Notes under the pieces: model-generated
Databases searched by the model: none
What the model was told of the DNA's origin: nothing
Seen by the model: the letters and a program-made list of their open reading frames with translations, nothing else
Translations under genes and position numbers: made by a program
Shown: positions 5,949 through 6,742 of the stretch, piece after piece
Layout of the letters: every line of letters begins with the position of its first letter
How positions within the stretch are numbered: the stretch's first letter is position 1
NCBI GenBank assembly: GCA_900290385.1
Contig: OMSV01000057.1
Span: 1-6,742, forward strand
Length of the DNA: 6,742 bases
Source of the DNA: Syntrophobacter sp. SbD2
GTDB lineage: Bacteria > Desulfobacterota > Syntrophobacteria > Syntrophobacterales > Syntrophobacteraceae
Direction: 5' to 3'

Positions 5949-6742
5949 ATGAATAAAACAATACTCGTTACTGGTGGCGCAGGATTCATCGGAAGTAATT
6001 TCGTAAGGTGTGAAAGGCTGCGGAATAACCGGATTATCAATCTCGATATCCTCACTTATGCGGGGAACCTCTTGAATCTGGAACAGCTAAAGGGTGACCC
6101 CGGTCACATCTTCATACAGGGAGACATACGCGACCGGGAACTCGTAAGAAAACTCCTCAAAGGATACCAACCGGATGGTGTTGTAAATCTTGCCGCCGAA
6201 TCCCATGTGGACAGGTCGATTGACAGCCCGGAGAGCTTCATTCAAACCAATATCATCGGGACCTATCACCTCATGGAGGAAGCGAGGGAGTACTGGAAAA
6301 GGCTTTCGGCAGAGCGCCGCGAACATTTTCGCTTTCTTCACGTCTCGACCGATGAAGTCTACGGTTCCCTGGGACCGCAGGCGCCCGCGTTCATAGAAAG
6401 CAGCCCCTATGCTCCCAACAGTCCCTATTCAGCCAGCAAGGCTGCAAGCGATCACCTGGTACGGGCATATTTCCATACCTTCGGGGTCCCCACAATCATT
6501 ACGAATTGTTCGAACAATTACGGTCCCCGGCAGTTTCCCGAAAAGCTTGCGCCGCTCATAGTCCTGAATGCGATCGAAGGAAAGCCGCTGCCGATATACG
6601 GTGACGGGCTCAACGTGCGCGACTGGCTCCACGTTGATGACCACTGCGAGGCGCTGCACGCAGTGCTTGAAAAGGGCAAACCAGGAGAAACATACAATAT
6701 CGGCGGATGCTGCGAAAAAACGAACCTTGAAATGGTAAACAG
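5949..6742 (+). CDS. rfbB: dTDP-glucose 4,6-dehydratase, 3' end outside window
   Basis: The frame opens at the ATG at 5949 and runs to the window end without a stop, giving 264 of the usual 330-360 residues. The enzyme is an NAD-dependent extended short-chain dehydrogenase/reductase that converts dTDP-glucose to dTDP-4-keto-6-deoxyglucose, the second step toward dTDP-L-rhamnose and other deoxysugars for surface polysaccharides. Visible are the nucleotide-binding 'TGGAGFIG' (8-15), 'NLAAESHVDRSI' (80-91), the catalytic T134-D135-E136 in 'STDEVYG', the Y160-x3-K164 pair in 'YSASKAASD', 'NCSNNYGPRQFPEKL' (187-201) and 'IYGDGLNVRDWLHVDD' (216-231). These are the family signature, and no damage is seen. 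The Shine-Dalgarno is weak (GTGAG about eight bases upstream), but the N-terminus aligns naturally with the family at this ATG. It is separated by a gene-poor region from the acyl-CoA genes and probably begins a nucleotide-sugar cluster. Confidence 0.95.
   Translation, partial: MNKTILVTGGAGFIGSNFVRCERLRNNRIINLDILTYAGNLLNLEQLKGDPGHIFIQGDIRDRELVRKLLKGYQPDGVVNLAAESHVDRSIDSPESFIQTNIIGTYHLMEEAREYWKRLSAERREHFRFLHVSTDEVYGSLGPQAPAFIESSPYAPNSPYSASKAASDHLVRAYFHTFGVPTIITNCSNNYGPRQFPEKLAPLIVLNAIEGKPLPIYGDGLNVRDWLHVDDHCEALHAVLEKGKPGETYNIGGCCEKTNLEMVN

Noticed and set aside
5752..5961. Minus-strand 69-codon open frame rich in Lys/Arg/Asn, considered as a transposase remnant or small basic protein.
   Set aside because: Its start lies inside rfbB with no Shine-Dalgarno sequence, its composition follows the AT-rich DNA, and I recognise no motif. 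A tail such as 'IDLIPPKK' only vaguely recalls DDE transposases.

Overview
The window holds five recognisable loci with roughly 55-60% GC coding sequence. They are most consistent with a strictly anaerobic bacterium of the Desulfobacterota / syntrophic type. That is an inference from gene content: an oxygen-sensitive 2-hydroxyacyl-CoA dehydratase / benzoyl-CoA reductase-type subunit next to an acyl-CoA ligase and a thiolase. Nothing in the sequence fixes the taxon.

Positions 1-3526 (+ strand) form one tight acyl-CoA gene set. It consists of the 3' part of a BcrB/HgdB-type dehydratase/reductase subunit (cut by the window start), a complete AMP-forming acyl-CoA ligase (748-2322) and a complete thiolase (2342-3526). 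Both internal starts have good ribosome binding sites, and the gaps are 45 and 19 bases. A strong hairpin (701-733) lies across the stop codon of the first gene, before the ligase. Together the genes suggest activation of a carboxylic acid to its CoA thioester, reductive or dehydrating chemistry on it, and thiolytic cleavage. The substrate cannot be read from the sequence.

Positions 3558-5119 (- strand, convergent) carry a ThDP-dependent enzyme of the acetolactate synthase / oxalyl-CoA decarboxylase / 2-hydroxyacyl-CoA lyase superfamily. It looks broken. The N-terminal and C-terminal parts are in different frames, and a segment of the central domain normally present in the family appears to be missing at the break. 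The break falls at a 7-bp tandem repeat. A perfect 24-bp tandem duplication inserts eight residues inside the ThDP/Mg-binding motif.

Positions 5120-5948 contain no gene I can support. They hold a strong, long-range inverted repeat (5301-5397) ending in a T tract, with an alternative overlapping hairpin, then an AT-rich stretch of different composition. From 5949 to the window end runs the first 264 codons of dTDP-glucose 4,6-dehydratase (rfbB/rmlB), probably the start of a surface-polysaccharide locus unrelated to the acyl-CoA genes.

I looked for an undescribed system and do not see a convincing one. The most informative oddities are the multiply damaged ThDP enzyme gene and the structured intergenic element.
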